Positions 28,684 through 39,592 are shown, counted from the first letter of the stretch. The stretch: 64,000 nucleotides of DNA from Vibrio sagamiensis NBRC 104589 (GCF_007990935.1 NZ_BJXJ01000018.1:25445-89444); one strand, 5' to 3'. Numbers and translations: made by a program. The notes: generated from the sequence alone by a model not told the origin.

Positions 28684-29646
28684 ATGTCATTGCCTAAAAT
28701 TGTCTTTCTCGACCGCGCAACCATCCCTGATCAGATTCAGATACCGTGCCCAAGCTTTGCCCATGATTGGGTGGAATACGATCTGACTGCTCCAAAACAA
28801 GTGATTAAGCGTCTCACTGATGCGGATATCGTTATCAGTAACAAAGTGGTGCTCGATCAAGCTGTTCTCTCTCAACTCCCTAATCTCAAGATGATCGCTG
28901 TGGCGGCCACGGGCTTCAATAACGTCGATATTAATTATTGCGCTGAGCACAACGTAGCGGTCGCCAACGTACGTGGTTATGCGACTCGTTCTGTGCCAGA
29001 ACACGTTATCGCGATGCTGTTTGCTTTGCGTCGTAACTTGTTTGGTTATCACCAAGATATCGCAGCGGGCGAGTGGCAACGCAATAAACAGTTCTGTTTC
29101 TTTACGCATCCAATTGGAGACGTCGCGGGTAGTACTTTGGGTGTGGTTGGCAGTGGTGGATTGGGTCAGGCAACGGCGCAACTGGCACGAGCGTTAGGAA
29201 TGAACGTGGTGTTCGCGGAGCGCAAAGGTGTCACGGAGTGCCGAGAAGGTTACGTTTCTTTTGCTGAAGTGCTTGAGCAAGCAGACGCTATCACATTGCA
29301 TTGTCCGTTGAATGATGAGACGCAAAACTTGATTGGCGAAGTGGAGCTTAAGCAGATGAAGCCAACGTCAATTCTGATTAATACGGGCCGTGGTGGCTTA
29401 GTGGATGAGCAAGCTTTAGTCGATGGATTGATACAAGGTGAAATTGCTGCTGCTGGATTTGATGTGTTTAACCAAGAGCCTGCCGATAAGACGACCCCTC
29501 TGATTGCCAATATGCACTTGCCTAACTTGTTATTGACTCCGCATGTTGCTTGGGGGAGTGATTCATCAATTCAACGTTTGGTTAATATTTTGATTGACAA
29601 TATTAACGCATTTGAACGCGGTGAAAGGCTGAATCGTTTGGTATAA
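28684..29646 (+). CDS. D-2-hydroxyacid dehydrogenase (glycerate/hydroxypyruvate reductase-like)
   Basis: A 320-residue NAD(P)-dependent oxidoreductase of the D-isomer-specific 2-hydroxyacid dehydrogenase family. The nucleotide-binding loop is VVGSGGLGQA (about residue 150). The catalytic Arg is in INTGRGGLV, the Glu in DVFNQEP and the His in LTPHVAWGS. Substrate is probably glyoxylate, hydroxypyruvate or a related 2-keto acid; the exact one cannot be read. ATG 28684 has GAGGG upstream; an ATG at 28666 is also in frame but lacks a ribosome site. A bidirectional terminator follows. Confidence 0.9.
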   Translation: MSLPKIVFLDRATIPDQIQIPCPSFAHDWVEYDLTAPKQVIKRLTDADIVISNKVVLDQAVLSQLPNLKMIAVAATGFNNVDINYCAEHNVAVANVRGYATRSVPEHVIAMLFALRRNLFGYHQDIAAGEWQRNKQFCFFTHPIGDVAGSTLGVVGSGGLGQATAQLARALGMNVVFAERKGVTECREGYVSFAEVLEQADAITLHCPLNDETQNLIGEVELKQMKPTSILINTGRGGLVDEQALVDGLIQGEIAAAGFDVFNQEPADKTTPLIANMHLPNLLLTPHVAWGSDSSIQRLVNILIDNINAFERGERLNRLV

Positions 29647-29665
29647 CGCAGATCAAGAAGGATCA

Positions 29666-29693
29666 AAAGCAGACACATCGGTCTGCTTTCGGC
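29666..29693. terminator. Bidirectional terminator between dehydrogenase gene and darP
   Basis: AAAGCAGAC (29666-29674) pairs perfectly with GTCTGCTTT (29681-29689), 6-base loop, between two converging genes. Confidence 0.65.
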
Positions 29694-29708
29694 GTACTCG
29701 ACGTCGAA

Positions 29709-30236
29709 TTAAATGTCTTCTTCTTCGAGTGCTTTCAGGATTTGGAAGATTTCACGGTAAGATTTTGCTGGTTTACCGGCTTTCTTCTCTTTTGCAGCTT
29801 GGCGAGCAAGTTGACGTAGACGTTGACGGTCCGCCTCCGGGTAAAGTTCCATTACGACATCAATCGCTTTATCGCCTTCTTCGACAACACGATCACGCAG
29901 TGCTTCAAGTTTGTGCAGCGCTGCGGTTGCTTGTGAGTGTTTGTTACGTACTTTGTCGAGAGCTGCTTGGATTGGCTCTGGGTCTTCATAACGCATTAAT
30001 TTACCAATACGTTGTAGCTGACGACGACGTGCTTCGTTTTTAAAACGTTGCGCATCTGCAATCGCTTCTCGCAGGTCTTCGCTTAATGGGAACTTATCGA
30101 GAGCAGCTGGTTTGAGGCCAACAAGCTCTTCACCTAGCTTTTGTAGCTCTTCCATGTCGCGTTTCATCTCAGATTTACTTACCCAGATGATCTCTTCTTC
30201 TGGTTCCCATGGCGCTTTTTGATTCTTACGTGCCAT
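29709..30236 (-). CDS. darP: Ribosome biogenesis factor DarP (YjgA)
   Basis: A 175-residue DUF615 protein, highly charged and mainly helical, which in E. coli binds late 50S assembly intermediates near the peptidyl transferase centre. Typical features are the [23 protein letters not shown] start and the [17 protein letters not shown] end. Its divergent neighbour is pmbA, the same arrangement as in E. coli. The gene has a conventional start and no sign of damage. Confidence 0.95.
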   Translation of the reverse strand: MARKNQKAPWEPEEEIIWVSKSEMKRDMEELQKLGEELVGLKPAALDKFPLSEDLREAIADAQRFKNEARRRQLQRIGKLMRYEDPEPIQAALDKVRNKHSQATAALHKLEALRDRVVEEGDKAIDVVMELYPEADRQRLRQLARQAAKEKKAGKPAKSYREIFQILKALEEEDI

Positions 30237-30346
30237 CTCTATTGCCTGTTTTTTGATGAATAATATGACTATTTTAACAAGAATCGTGGGGAGAAAGCGA
30301 AATTCTTGTTATTCTATTCTATATCGAAGACATGATGTGAAAGACA

Positions 30347-31690
30347 ATGGATATTAAACAGCAGGTTACTGAGCAGCGTATCGAGTTACAACAAGCCGTT
30401 TCACGTGCATTAGAAATCGCTGCGGCGAAGTCTGATGCCGCTGAAGTCGCAATAACCAAGAGCACAGGGTTGAGTGTTTCCACTCGTATGGGTGATGTGG
30501 AAAACGTTGAATTCAACAGCGATGGTGCACTAGGCATTACGGTCTATCGAGGTCAACGTAAAGGCAGTGCTTCAACATCTGATTTAAGCGAAGAGGCCAT
30601 CGAACAGGCGGTTATGGCGGCACTTGATATCGCTCAATATACATCAGAAGACCCATTCGCAGGTCCAGCACCGAAAGAATATATGGTAAAAGAGGTACCA
30701 GACCTAGATCTTTTCCACCCTGATGCACCCGATCCAGACTATGCAGCACAAGTTGCTATCGCTGCAGAAAAAGAAGCACTCAATTACAGTGATACGATTA
30801 AACAAAGTGACGGTGCCAGCTACGACAGCCACTACGGCGTGAAAGTGTATGGTAACAGCCACGGCCTGCTTGCAAGCTATGCATCCAGTCGTCATAGCAC
30901 CAGCTGTTGTGTGATTGGTGTGGGTCAAAATGGCGAAATGGAGCGTGATTACAGCTATACCGTTGCGCGTCATCGTGATGATCTTTGGACGCCACAAACG
31001 GTGGGTCGTAAAGCAGCCGAGAAAACCATCAGCCGCCTAGATGCTCAGAAGTTGAAAACGGGCCGATACCCAGTTATGTTTGCAGCTGATGTCGCCACAG
31101 GTTTGATTGGTCATTTAGTGATGGCCATTAGCGGTGGTAACTTGTACCGCAAATCTTCTTTCTTATTGGATCACCTTGGTCAACACGTCTTGCCTGAGTG
31201 GTTTAATATTTCAGAACGTCCACATGTATTGCGTGGCCTTGCATCCAGCCCTTTTGATAGTGAAGGCGTTTATACACAAGATCGCGAAATTATCACCGAT
31301 GGTGTGCTCGCCACTTACTTATTAACCAGTTATGCCGCTCGTAAGATGAAGATGGACCCTACGGGACACGCTGGTGGTATCCATAACTGGTACGTTAAAT
31401 CGACAGGTCAAAGCTTCGAAGGTATGCTGAAAGAGCTCGGTACGGGTCTACTTGTGACAGAAACCATGGGGCAAGGTGTGAATATTGTCACTGGTGATTA
31501 CTCTCGTGGTGCCGCTGGTTTTTGGGTGGAAAATGGTCAAATCCAGTATCCTGTGTCTGAAATTACGATTGCAGGCAACTTAAAAGACATGTTTAAGCAA
31601 ATTGTTGCTGTGGGGAGTGACGTGGAGGCACGATCGCAAATCCAAACGGGCTCTATTCTATTAGATACTATGAAGATTGCGGGTGAGTAG
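30347..31690 (+). CDS. pmbA: Metalloprotease PmbA (TldE)
   Basis: A 447-residue partner of TldD in the heterodimeric peptidase. It shares the TldD/PmbA fold but, as in all TldE subunits, lacks the HExxxH zinc motif. Recognisable segments are [41 protein letters not shown] and [21 protein letters not shown]. The other subunit, tldD, is in this window at 19768-21213. It is divergent from darP as in E. coli and followed by a strong terminator. Confidence 0.96.
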   Translation: MDIKQQVTEQRIELQQAVSRALEIAAAKSDAAEVAITKSTGLSVSTRMGDVENVEFNSDGALGITVYRGQRKGSASTSDLSEEAIEQAVMAALDIAQYTSEDPFAGPAPKEYMVKEVPDLDLFHPDAPDPDYAAQVAIAAEKEALNYSDTIKQSDGASYDSHYGVKVYGNSHGLLASYASSRHSTSCCVIGVGQNGEMERDYSYTVARHRDDLWTPQTVGRKAAEKTISRLDAQKLKTGRYPVMFAADVATGLIGHLVMAISGGNLYRKSSFLLDHLGQHVLPEWFNISERPHVLRGLASSPFDSEGVYTQDREIITDGVLATYLLTSYAARKMKMDPTGHAGGIHNWYVKSTGQSFEGMLKELGTGLLVTETMGQGVNIVTGDYSRGAAGFWVENGQIQYPVSEITIAGNLKDMFKQIVAVGSDVEARSQIQTGSILLDTMKIAGE

Positions 31691-31710
31691 AGCCACCTAT
31701 TCATAGAGGA

Positions 31711-31750
31711 AAAAAAGCCTGATGGAGAGTTTCACTCATCAGGCTTTTTT
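31711..31750. terminator. Strong bidirectional terminator between pmbA and mgtE
   Basis: AAAAAAGCCTGATG (31711-31724) and CATCAGGCTTTTTT (31737-31750) form a 14-bp stem with a T-run on both strands. Confidence 0.9.
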
Positions 31751-31781
31751 ATTGCTGTCGGTTGAGCATGACAGGAGGGGC

Positions 31782-33137
31782 TTAAATCATCAGTGTGGCT
31801 AGACCAAGGAAGACCGAAAGACCAATTACGTCAGTGACGGTTGTGAGGGCCATTCCACCAGCCAGTGCCGGGTCGATATTCATCTTTTTGAGTAGGATAG
31901 GTATAGTGACACCTGCAACGCCTGCGACAAAAAGATTCGTTAACATGGCCGCAGAAATAATGCCACCAAGCATCCAGTTCCCTTTCCAGGCGACAACAAT
32001 ACCACCAATGATGAGCGCCCACATGATGCCATTCAACAGGCCAATAGCTGCTTCTTTTAGAAGCAATTCACGTTTGTTTGAATCACCAATATGACCTAAA
32101 GCGAGTCCGCGGATAACGAGTGCAACGGTTTGATTTCCCGCAACGCCTCCCATGGAAGGTACAATGGTCATTAATACAGCAATGGCAGCCATTTGATCAA
32201 GGGTTGCTTCAAACATATTGGAGACGGAAGCGGCCGCAAGTGCAGCAAGAACATTAGCGCCGAGCCACACACTGCGCTTACGAGCAGATTTCACGACGGG
32301 AGCAAAGGTATCTTCATCATCATCCATACCAGCCATGCTCATCATTGAGTGTTCAGCATCTTCACGGATAACGTCAACTACGTCATCTATAGTAATACGA
32401 CCTACAAGGTGGTGATTGTCATCAACAACCGGGGCTGATATCCAATTACGACGTTCAAACAAACTGGCAACATCAGTATCACTGGTGTCGACGGTGATGG
32501 CATCACCAACATTTTCCATTACTTGACTGATTTTGATATCAGGTTGTGTGGTGATGAGTATTGTGATGGGCAATTCACCAATCAGTTTGTTGTTTTCATC
32601 GATAACATAAAGTGCATCCGTGGCTTCTGGTAGTTCGCCTTTCATGCGGAGATAACGCAATACAACATCAACATCAACATCACTACGTATTGTAATAACA
32701 TCGGTATTCATCAACCCACCGGCAGTATCCTCAGGATAGGATAGTGCTGTTTCTACTCGAAGGCGCTCAGCTGAGTCCATTTGAGCGAGTACTTCGCGTG
32801 AGATGTCATTAGGTAGGCTGCGGAGGACGTACGCGACATCATCAATGTCCATGCCTTCTGTGGCTTCAGCGAGTGCTTCTGGAGCCATTTTAGACACAAG
32901 GCTATCTTTTACATCCTCGTTGAGTTCGTCAAGGATTTCTCCGTAGTCTTCAGGGTCGGTTAGTTGCCAGAGTACTTCACGGCTCTTGCGAGGTGAGGAC
33001 TCCAAAAGGTGGGCAATATCTTCGGGCTCCATGTCTTGCAGTTGACGACGGACATGGACGAAGCGGCCATTATCAAGGGCCTCAGTCACTTCTTGGAGGG
33101 TTTGGTGAGCTTGATCAAATTCGGTTTGCTCTGCCAT
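31782..33137 (-). CDS. mgtE: Magnesium transporter MgtE
   Basis: A 451-residue Mg2+ channel of the MgtE/SLC41 family. Order: a superhelical N domain (about residues 1-125; QDMEPEDIAHLLESSPRK, DVAYVLRSLPND), a CBS pair that senses Mg2+ (about 130-260, with EDTAGGLMNT and VVDDNHHLVGRIT), and five membrane helices from about residue 280, with GNQTVALVIRGLALG and the pore-lining LAGGMALTTVTDV. It is 200 bases downstream of ptsO on the same strand, in an arrangement usual for vibrios. A dedicated promoter in that gap is likely but not identified. Confidence 0.97.
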   Translation of the reverse strand: MAEQTEFDQAHQTLQEVTEALDNGRFVHVRRQLQDMEPEDIAHLLESSPRKSREVLWQLTDPEDYGEILDELNEDVKDSLVSKMAPEALAEATEGMDIDDVAYVLRSLPNDISREVLAQMDSAERLRVETALSYPEDTAGGLMNTDVITIRSDVDVDVVLRYLRMKGELPEATDALYVIDENNKLIGELPITILITTQPDIKISQVMENVGDAITVDTSDTDVASLFERRNWISAPVVDDNHHLVGRITIDDVVDVIREDAEHSMMSMAGMDDDEDTFAPVVKSARKRSVWLGANVLAALAAASVSNMFEATLDQMAAIAVLMTIVPSMGGVAGNQTVALVIRGLALGHIGDSNKRELLLKEAAIGLLNGIMWALIIGGIVVAWKGNWMLGGIISAAMLTNLFVAGVAGVTIPILLKKMNIDPALAGGMALTTVTDVIGLSVFLGLATLMI

Positions 33138-33337
33138 TTTTACCTCCTAATTCCTGATATTCACAATGTTTTGAATAATAACTTAATTCTAAGCGGCTTT
33201 TAACAACAACTTATGAAAGTTATGCAAATTATTTTTTAGGTAGAGATTAGTGTGTTCTCTATCATGGCAAGGAAAAGTGCATAATTAATCAGCATGTTTT
33301 CGTCAAGGTGCTTTTAGGTATGTGAGTAGGGTGTTAC

Positions 33338-33613
33338 TTAATCATTTTCGTCAAATTTTGCTTCGATTAAATGACAAACGGCATCAAGGGCTTGTAATGA
33401 TTCTGAGCCTTGAGCATGAATGGTGATGTATTGCCCTTGAGCCGACTCGAGCATCAGCAAGCCCATGACACTATCTGCTGTCGCAGTTTTGTCTTCTTCA
33501 TTATCAATGGTGATAATGACATCAAAGCTCTGTGCTAATTCAACTAATTTTACCGCTGCGCGGGCATGCAACCCGAGACGATTTTGGATGAGCACTTTTC
33601 GACTCAATTTCAC
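33338..33613 (-). CDS. ptsO: Phosphocarrier protein NPr of the nitrogen PTS
   Basis: A 91-residue HPr-family protein. The active-site His16 is in [10 protein letters not shown], and the regulatory Ser region reads [14 protein letters not shown]. NPr passes phosphate from EI-Ntr to PtsN (EIIA-Ntr), which is two genes upstream here. It ends the conserved lptC-to-ptsO run; rapZ is three bases upstream. The ribosome site and length are normal. Confidence 0.96.
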   Translation of the reverse strand: MKLSRKVLIQNRLGLHARAAVKLVELAQSFDVIITIDNEEDKTATADSVMGLLMLESAQGQYITIHAQGSESLQALDAVCHLIEAKFDEND

Positions 33614-33616
33614 GTA

Positions 33617-34480
33617 TTATTCCTTAATACCGTTTTCTAACGAAGTATGGCGTATTTGCACTTGATGCCCTTTATTATTAAAATATTCGGCGATCTTTTG
33701 CGTTAAATATACAGAGCGGTGCTTTCCTCCAGTACAACCTATGGCAATAGTAAGGTAGCTGCGATTGTTTTTTTCTAGCATTGGTAACCATGTTTCGATG
33801 AAATTTCTTATTTGATTTTTTAATTCAAGTACGGATGAGTGCTGTTCTAGAAAAGCTCCGATTGGCGCATCTAAACCTGTTAAAGGGCGGAGTGCGGGTT
33901 CCCAATGTGGATTAGGAAGAAAGCGAACATCAAAGACATAGTCTGCATCAGAAGGTAAACCATATTTAAAACCAAAGGATTCAAATACCATGACGAGATT
34001 TTTACGTTCTCGCCCTTCAATACGTACCCTAATTGTCTCACTTAAATCATGAAGGGACTGGCCACTGCTGTTTAAAATGAGATCTGCTTGAGCTTTTAAG
34101 GGAGTCAATATTTGTTGCTCTAGGTTAATAGCTTGATCAAGTGAGAGAGATTTAACACCTAGTGATAATGGATGGATACGACGTGTTTCACTATAACGTT
34201 TTAACAGGGTATCTTTGTTGGCATTTAAGAAAAGTATAGTTACGTCAAATTTAGACTTTAGTTTATTTAAGGTAGCACTGAGCTCATTAAGTTTTTTGGG
34301 CATATTGCGGATGTCGATGCTGACAGCAACATTTTGTTGGCTGTCAGAGACTGAATAAACAAAGTTTTCCAGTAAGCTCACCGGTAGGTTATCGACGCAG
34401 TAATAACTTAAGTCTTCCAGTACTCGAAGTGCAACGCTCTTACCTGCACCAGAATACCCACTAACAACGATTAATCGCAT
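33617..34480 (-). CDS. rapZ: RNase adapter protein RapZ
   Basis: A 287-residue protein. In E. coli RapZ binds the small RNA GlmZ and presents it to RNase E, linking glucosamine-6-phosphate level to glmS. The Walker A motif [12 protein letters not shown] is at residue 7, and the C-terminal RNA-binding half contains [14 protein letters not shown]. Conserved clustering with ptsN and ptsO is present, with 3 and 14 base gaps. The RNA targets themselves are not in the window. Confidence 0.96.
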   Translation of the reverse strand: MRLIVVSGYSGAGKSVALRVLEDLSYYCVDNLPVSLLENFVYSVSDSQQNVAVSIDIRNMPKKLNELSATLNKLKSKFDVTILFLNANKDTLLKRYSETRRIHPLSLGVKSLSLDQAINLEQQILTPLKAQADLILNSSGQSLHDLSETIRVRIEGRERKNLVMVFESFGFKYGLPSDADYVFDVRFLPNPHWEPALRPLTGLDAPIGAFLEQHSSVLELKNQIRNFIETWLPMLEKNNRSYLTIAIGCTGGKHRSVYLTQKIAEYFNNKGHQVQIRHTSLENGIKE

Positions 34481-34494
34481 GGTGATTGTCCTGG

Positions 34495-34941
34495 CTATTT
34501 ATGAATCATTATGTCGTAGAGCTCTTCATCGCTCTGAGCATTACGCAAACTTTTAAGCACTTGCTTATCACTTAGGCGTTCTGCCATCGAAGAAAGTGTT
34601 TTAAGGTGCTCTTTACATTGCGCTTCTGGAACAAGAAGCGCGAAAAGTAAATCAACAGGTCGGTTATCAATAGAATCGAATTCAATAGGCTCATCACATT
34701 GTAATAAAATGGCGATGGCTTTATCACTTGATGACATTCTGGCATGCGGGATAGCTACACCATTACCAATACCAGTACTCCCCATTTTTTCTCTATTGAG
34801 TATGCACTCAAAAAGTTCTGTGGAATCCTGACCAGTGTTTTCAGCAGCAATGTTACTGATGATTTCCAATGCTCGTTTTTTACTTGTACAGTGGACTGCA
34901 CTTTTGGTGCAGTCCAGTGAAAGTATTTCGCTCAGTTGCAT
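34495..34941 (-). CDS. ptsN: Nitrogen PTS EIIA component PtsN
   Basis: A 148-residue EIIA domain protein, the output of the nitrogen PTS; known partners in enterobacteria include the K+ transport and sensor proteins TrkA and KdpD. The phosphorylated histidine is His66, in GVAIPHARM. The C-terminal [20 protein letters not shown] motif is typical. The gene starts two bases after hpf, in the conserved rpoN-hpf-ptsN-rapZ-ptsO unit. Confidence 0.96.
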   Translation of the reverse strand: MQLSEILSLDCTKSAVHCTSKKRALEIISNIAAENTGQDSTELFECILNREKMGSTGIGNGVAIPHARMSSSDKAIAILLQCDEPIEFDSIDNRPVDLLFALLVPEAQCKEHLKTLSSMAERLSDKQVLKSLRNAQSDEELYDIMIHK

Positions 34942-34943
34942 AA

Positions 34944-35231
34944 TTAATGATTGTTCAATTTTTCTTTATGTTTATTGAGTTGACGAACTAATTTATCCAC
35001 CAACGAATCAATTGCGGCATACATACTTTCATCGTGAGAGGAGGCATGTATTTCGCCTTGATTTACGTGGAGCGTAGCTTCCGCTATTTGGTTGAGTTTT
35101 TCAACTTTTAGTACGACTTGGACTTGATTAATATGGTCAAAGAATCTTTCAAGCTTATTAAACTTAGATTGTACGTAGTCTTGCATTGAATCGGTCAGAT
35201 CAACGTGGTGGCCTTGGATATTGATTTGCAT
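34944..35231 (-). CDS. hpf: Ribosome hibernation-promoting factor (short form)
   Basis: A 95-residue HPF/YhbH protein that binds the 30S decoding region and helps form inactive 100S ribosomes. The family start MQINIQGHHVDLTDSMQDYV and the basic end VDKLVRQLNKHKEKL are present. It lacks the C-terminal dimerisation domain of long HPF, so it is the short gammaproteobacterial form that normally acts with RMF. It is 23 bases downstream of rpoN. Confidence 0.96.
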   Translation of the reverse strand: MQINIQGHHVDLTDSMQDYVQSKFNKLERFFDHINQVQVVLKVEKLNQIAEATLHVNQGEIHASSHDESMYAAIDSLVDKLVRQLNKHKEKLNNH

Positions 35232-35254
35232 AGACTTTCCTTTTAAGTTAGTGA

Positions 35255-36721
35255 CTAAAGTAAGCGTTTGCGCTGACTCGAAGGGGCAATGCCCAAAGAT
35301 TCCCGATATTTCGCAATAGTGCGCCTTGCGACCTGAATCCCTTGATCAGCTAAAAGGGTAGCAATTTTACTGTCACTGAGTGGCTTTGCTGTATTTTCTG
35401 CGGCAACCAACTTTTTGATCAGTGCTCGAATTGCTGTCGATGAACATTCCCCACCATTGTCAGTGCTGACATGGCTAGAGAAGAAATATTTCAACTCAAA
35501 AATGCCACGTGGAGTATGCATAAACTTTTGCGTGGTAACACGTGATATAGTCGACTCATGCATATCTACATCTAAGGCAACATCATTAAGTACCATCGGT
35601 TTCATTGCTTCTTCGCCATACTCGAAGAAATCGTACTGATGTTCAACAATACATTTGGCTACTTTGAGAAGAGTCTCATTTCTGCTCTCTAAACTTTTTA
35701 TTAACCATTTTGCATCCTGTAGATTAGTGCGGATGTATTGACTGTCTGCGCTATTACCTTTGCCAAGCTGTGCATATTGCTGATTTACTTTCAACCTTGG
35801 TACGCTGTCTGTGTTGATAGAAACATTCCATTTACCATGCTCTTTAAATACGGAGACATCAGGTATGACATACTCTGGATCATGAGGCGTTATGCTGCTA
35901 CCTGGACGAGGATCAAGCTGTTGAATAAGCTTTAATACTTCACGAAGCTCGTCTTCTTTGAGCTTGGTTTCCTTTATGATCAATTTATAGTCACGATTGC
36001 CTAGGTTATCGATATGGTCGCTTAATACCATTCTTGCTTCGCTAAGCCATGGTGTCTCTTCAGGAAAAACCACCAGTTGAAGTAATAAACACTCTTGAAG
36101 GTTATGAGAGGCGACACCGAGCGGGTCAAATTGTTGAATACGTTTGCGCACAGCTTCAATTTCATCTAACTCAATCTCTTCTTGGTCGAAACTTTGGTGT
36201 ATTTCTTCCGGAGATAGCGTGAGGTATCCGTAATCATCGATAGCATCGATGATGGTCAAAGCTATAGTACGATCTGTTTCTGAGAAAGGGGTGAGATCCA
36301 ACTGCCAGAGTAAGTAATCGTATAATGATTGGGTGGTTTCTCCCTGATAAAGTGGGATATCGTCATCCAAGGCAAGGCCTGTACTTCCTGTATTGGCGCT
36401 GTAAACATCATCCCAAGTAGTATCAATCTCAAGTTCTGCGCTGATTTCAGACTTTTCTATTACATCTGAGCTATCTTGCGTTTCAGGTTCTGACTGGCCT
36501 TCTGCAGCAGTTTCTGTATTTTCTTGAGCCAGCTTATGTTCATTATTTGTTTGAGGCTCTTCATGGCTCTCTTCTATCTCCAGCAATGGATTGGAGTCTA
36601 ATGCTTCCTGAATTTCCTGCTGAAGGTCAAGTGTTGATAGTTGCAGCAAACGAATGGCTTGCTGCAACTGTGGCGTCATTGCTAATTGTTGACCTAGCTT
36701 GAGTTGTAATGAAGGTTTCAT
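35255..36721 (-). CDS. rpoN: RNA polymerase sigma-54 factor RpoN
   Basis: A 488-residue sigma factor for nitrogen, motility and biofilm genes. The N-terminal Gln-rich activator-interacting region I (about residues 1-50, [20 protein letters not shown]) is followed by an acidic region II (about 55-110), a core-binding domain (to about 300), then the DNA-binding C-terminus with the RpoN box [10 protein letters not shown] at about residue 465. The length is normal. It lies 49 bases after lptB in the conserved order. Confidence 0.98.
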   Translation of the reverse strand: MKPSLQLKLGQQLAMTPQLQQAIRLLQLSTLDLQQEIQEALDSNPLLEIEESHEEPQTNNEHKLAQENTETAAEGQSEPETQDSSDVIEKSEISAELEIDTTWDDVYSANTGSTGLALDDDIPLYQGETTQSLYDYLLWQLDLTPFSETDRTIALTIIDAIDDYGYLTLSPEEIHQSFDQEEIELDEIEAVRKRIQQFDPLGVASHNLQECLLLQLVVFPEETPWLSEARMVLSDHIDNLGNRDYKLIIKETKLKEDELREVLKLIQQLDPRPGSSITPHDPEYVIPDVSVFKEHGKWNVSINTDSVPRLKVNQQYAQLGKGNSADSQYIRTNLQDAKWLIKSLESRNETLLKVAKCIVEHQYDFFEYGEEAMKPMVLNDVALDVDMHESTISRVTTQKFMHTPRGIFELKYFFSSHVSTDNGGECSSTAIRALIKKLVAAENTAKPLSDSKIATLLADQGIQVARRTIAKYRESLGIAPSSQRKRLL

Positions 36722-36770
36722 TCAGTATACGGTGCCTTTAATGCTCAGAATCTTATCGTTCCTTATGTAA

Positions 36771-37496
36771 TCATAGACGGAATTGTTCTCCGAGATAAAC
36801 TTGTTTCACTTGCTCGTTATTGAGAACTTCGTCCGGAGTTCCTGATGCAATCAGGTGACCTTGGCTAACAATATAGGCTTTTTCACAGACATCCAGCGTT
36901 TCGCGAACATTATGGTCGGTAATTAATACGCCCAAGCCACGGTCACGCAAATGCTCAATTATTTTCTTGATATCATTAACGGAAATAGGGTCAACCCCAG
37001 CAAATGGTTCATCGAGCAAGATGAATTTTGGGTTGGCGGCAAGTGCTCGAGCTATTTCCACACGACGTCGCTCACCACCAGAGAGAGCCATACCTGCACT
37101 ACTACGAATATGCTGAATATGAAACTCTTCTAGTAAATCTTCGAGTTTATCTTGGCGTTCTTCGCGAGTCAGTTCTTGGCGAGTTTGTAAAACGGCCATG
37201 ATATTGTCTTCCACTGATAATTTGCGGAAAATGGATGCTTCCTGTGGTAAATAGCCAATTCCTAATCGTGAGCGGCTGTGCATTGGTAGAATACTGATAT
37301 CTTGATCATCAATGCAGATTTTACCTTCATCGCGCGGGACCAAGCCAACAATCATATAAAAAGAAGTCGTTTTTCCAGCACCATTAGGGCCTAATAAACC
37401 GACAATTTGCCCAGAACCAACTTCAAGGCTTACATCTGAAACCACTTTGCGCTTTTTATAACTCTTTGCAAGGTTTTTTGCACTCAGTATGGCCAT
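36771..37496 (-). CDS. lptB: LPS export ABC transporter ATPase LptB
   Basis: A 241-residue ABC ATPase that, as a dimer under LptF and LptG, powers LPS extraction from the inner membrane. Walker A is GPNGAGKTT (residue 36 on), the signature [16 protein letters not shown], Walker [13 protein letters not shown], and the switch His is in LITDHNVRE. It begins one base after lptA. lptFG lie 24 kb away in the same window. Confidence 0.97.
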   Translation of the reverse strand: MAILSAKNLAKSYKKRKVVSDVSLEVGSGQIVGLLGPNGAGKTTSFYMIVGLVPRDEGKICIDDQDISILPMHSRSRLGIGYLPQEASIFRKLSVEDNIMAVLQTRQELTREERQDKLEDLLEEFHIQHIRSSAGMALSGGERRRVEIARALAANPKFILLDEPFAGVDPISVNDIKKIIEHLRDRGLGVLITDHNVRETLDVCEKAYIVSQGHLIASGTPDEVLNNEQVKQVYLGEQFRL

Positions 37497-37497
37497 A

Positions 37498-37992
37498 TTA
37501 ATTCTCTATTTGATTTGGTTGTAACACAGTCGTCACCCGCTCATTTTTAGAGCTGTCAGCAACCAGTTTTTGTTGTCCAATTTGATAACGAATAGAAGAA
37601 CCTTTGATGGTGTTGTTATCTTGCTTCAACTGAGCTTGTCCTTTCATGGTCAATTCATCGGTTGAGATACGATAATCAATTTGGTTTGCTTGACCACTCA
37701 GAGTCTTACCATCATCCATCAGTTGCGAGAATGTTGCTGGTGCACCAAATGCTTGAATCTTTTGGATAGATTCGTTTTTAGGATCTCGTGTAACGACAAT
37801 TTTAGTGGCATCAATATTGATACTGCCTTGTTTGAGAGATACCGCCCCTTTGAAGGTGACGCGATTGGTTTTCATGTCTACTTGCTGAGTGTCTGAATTT
37901 ATGTAGACAGGCTGTTTAGTATCTGATTTTAAAGCCAGAGAATAGGGTGTAACAAAAATCAGAGCCAGCAGGCTAAGGTGTAACGATTTCAT
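37498..37992 (-). CDS. lptA: LPS transport periplasmic bridge protein LptA
   Basis: A 164-residue periplasmic OstA/LptA beta-jellyroll protein that stacks between LptC and LptD to carry LPS across the periplasm. ATG 37992 gives a convincing signal peptide ([20 protein letters not shown]); longer in-frame starts lie inside lptC and do not. Family segments [17 protein letters not shown] and [17 protein letters not shown] are visible. It overlaps the 3' end of lptC by 20 bases. Confidence 0.94.
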   Translation of the reverse strand: MKSLHLSLLALIFVTPYSLALKSDTKQPVYINSDTQQVDMKTNRVTFKGAVSLKQGSINIDATKIVVTRDPKNESIQKIQAFGAPATFSQLMDDGKTLSGQANQIDYRISTDELTMKGQAQLKQDNNTIKGSSIRYQIGQQKLVADSSKNERVTTVLQPNQIEN

Positions 37993-38536
37993 ATCGACCT
38001 TGAACTTCATCAGTGAGAGTTGCAGTGTTGGCTTTGAAATTGCCGTGCATTGCGCCTCCAGTAGTTTCAAATTGTGGCCCGAGTAACGTAACTTGTTGCT
38101 CGGCTTTAAAGTCACGATTGGTCAAGTTAATAACCATCTTATTTGTAGATAATGTTTTGAAGCTCGCATCGGGTAGTAGATTTTGCATCAATACATTGTC
38201 ATAAAGAGTTAACATCTTCTGTTTATCGAGTACGGCCTTAGTTGCGGATATTTGCCATTCATGAATGCTCCCTTCACGGTAAACCATTAGTGTCGGTTGA
38301 GCAAAAATAGTTTCACCACTTGTTGAGTAATGATCCAACTTTGTGGCTTGAATTGAGTAACTACGAAGCCCATCGATACCGTAGGTGATATTTTCTACCT
38401 TATTCCCACTGAACATAGGCTGTTCTGAGTCTGATGCTACTTGAATACTATTGTCTATGCTGGGGGAAAGTAAGTAATAACCACACCAAGCAACAATAAA
38501 TAACAAGAGCAGATAAATACTGCGAGTAAAGCTCAT
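37973..38536 (-). CDS. lptC: LPS export component LptC
   Basis: A 187-residue bitopic protein that takes LPS from LptBFG and passes it to LptA. One N-terminal membrane helix (about residues 7-25) is followed by a beta-jellyroll periplasmic domain, with the typical NITYGIDGLRSYSIQATKLDHY and [12 protein letters not shown]. The next gene, lptA, overlaps its end. Upstream, only 84 bases separate it from kdsD, where enterobacteria carry kdsC. Confidence 0.95.
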   Translation of the reverse strand: MSFTRSIYLLLLFIVAWCGYYLLSPSIDNSIQVASDSEQPMFSGNKVENITYGIDGLRSYSIQATKLDHYSTSGETIFAQPTLMVYREGSIHEWQISATKAVLDKQKMLTLYDNVLMQNLLPDASFKTLSTNKMVINLTNRDFKAEQQVTLLGPQFETTGGAMHGNFKANTATLTDEVQGRYEIVTP

Positions 38537-38620
38537 AAATAAATGCCTTTATCTTAGCGGTGTACTTCTTCGTTTATTGCCTTAATTTGTTAAAATTATG
38601 AGATTTTTCAGGGTAAGAAG

Positions 38621-39592
38621 CTACATCACCCCTGCATTAAGGAGATCGTGCATATTCAGTGCACCAACGAATTTGTTCTGGTCACACAGAATCAAAGCAT
38701 TAATGTTTTTTTCTTGCATAAGGTTAACTCCTTCTACAGCAAGCATATCTGGGTGCGCAGTAGTCGGATGTTTAGTCATCACTTCACAGATTTTGGTAGT
38801 GTGGATATCAATTCGTCTATCCAAAGTACGGCGTAAATCGCCATCTGTGAATATACCAAGCATAGCATTGTGTTCATCGACAATAGCGGTCATTCCTAAG
38901 CCTTTCTCAGATATCTCCAGTAAAGCGTCTCGAATAAGTGCGTCAGGTGAAACTTTAGGTAATGATTTACCTGAGTGCATAATATCAGCTAATTTAAGTA
39001 ATAGCTTTCTACCTAAAGCTCCGCCTGGATGAGATAAAGCAAAATCTTCACTAGAGAAACCTCTTGCTTGTAAAAGTGCTATCGCGAGTGCGTCGCCCAT
39101 AACCAATGTGGCGGTGGTACTACTGGTAGGAGCTAAACCTAAAGGGCAAGCTTCTTTTGGCACTGAAATTTGCAAATGTATATCTGAGAGCTTAGCCATA
39201 CTTGATTCTGGTTTGCCCGTAATACTAATAACTTTGATGTTCATACGTTTTAGGACAGGGAAAAGAGATAAAATTTCGTAAGACTCACCAGAATTTGAAA
39301 TAGCGATAACAATATCATCACGACCAATCATACCCAGATCTCCGTGTGCAGCTTCACCGGGGTGAACAAAAAATGCAGGAGTACCTGTACTTGCTAAAGT
39401 AGCAGCGATTTTATTACCGATAATCCCCGATTTACCCATGCCCATTACAACGACTTTATTATGATGAGATAAAATTAGCTGACATGCTTGTTCAAACTGA
39501 GCATCAAAATACTGATCTAGCTGATTCAGTGCTTGGATTTCAATATCAAGTACTTGCTTAGCTGCTGAGCAAAAATCAAATTGAGTTGGCAT
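38621..39592 (-). CDS. kdsD: Arabinose 5-phosphate isomerase KdsD
   Basis: A 323-residue enzyme that converts ribulose 5-phosphate to arabinose 5-phosphate, the first step to the LPS sugar Kdo. An SIS domain (about residues 30-180; VMGMGKSGIIGNKIAAT, AISNSGESYEI, PLGLAPTSSTTA) precedes two CBS domains (about 200-320). I prefer ATG 39592, which has GGAG seven bases upstream; ATG 39613 would give seven more residues but lacks a ribosome site. The gene order after it skips kdsC. Confidence 0.94.
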   Translation of the reverse strand: MPTQFDFCSAAKQVLDIEIQALNQLDQYFDAQFEQACQLILSHHNKVVVMGMGKSGIIGNKIAATLASTGTPAFFVHPGEAAHGDLGMIGRDDIVIAISNSGESYEILSLFPVLKRMNIKVISITGKPESSMAKLSDIHLQISVPKEACPLGLAPTSSTTATLVMGDALAIALLQARGFSSEDFALSHPGGALGRKLLLKLADIMHSGKSLPKVSPDALIRDALLEISEKGLGMTAIVDEHNAMLGIFTDGDLRRTLDRRIDIHTTKICEVMTKHPTTAHPDMLAVEGVNLMQEKNINALILCDQNKFVGALNMHDLLNAGVM

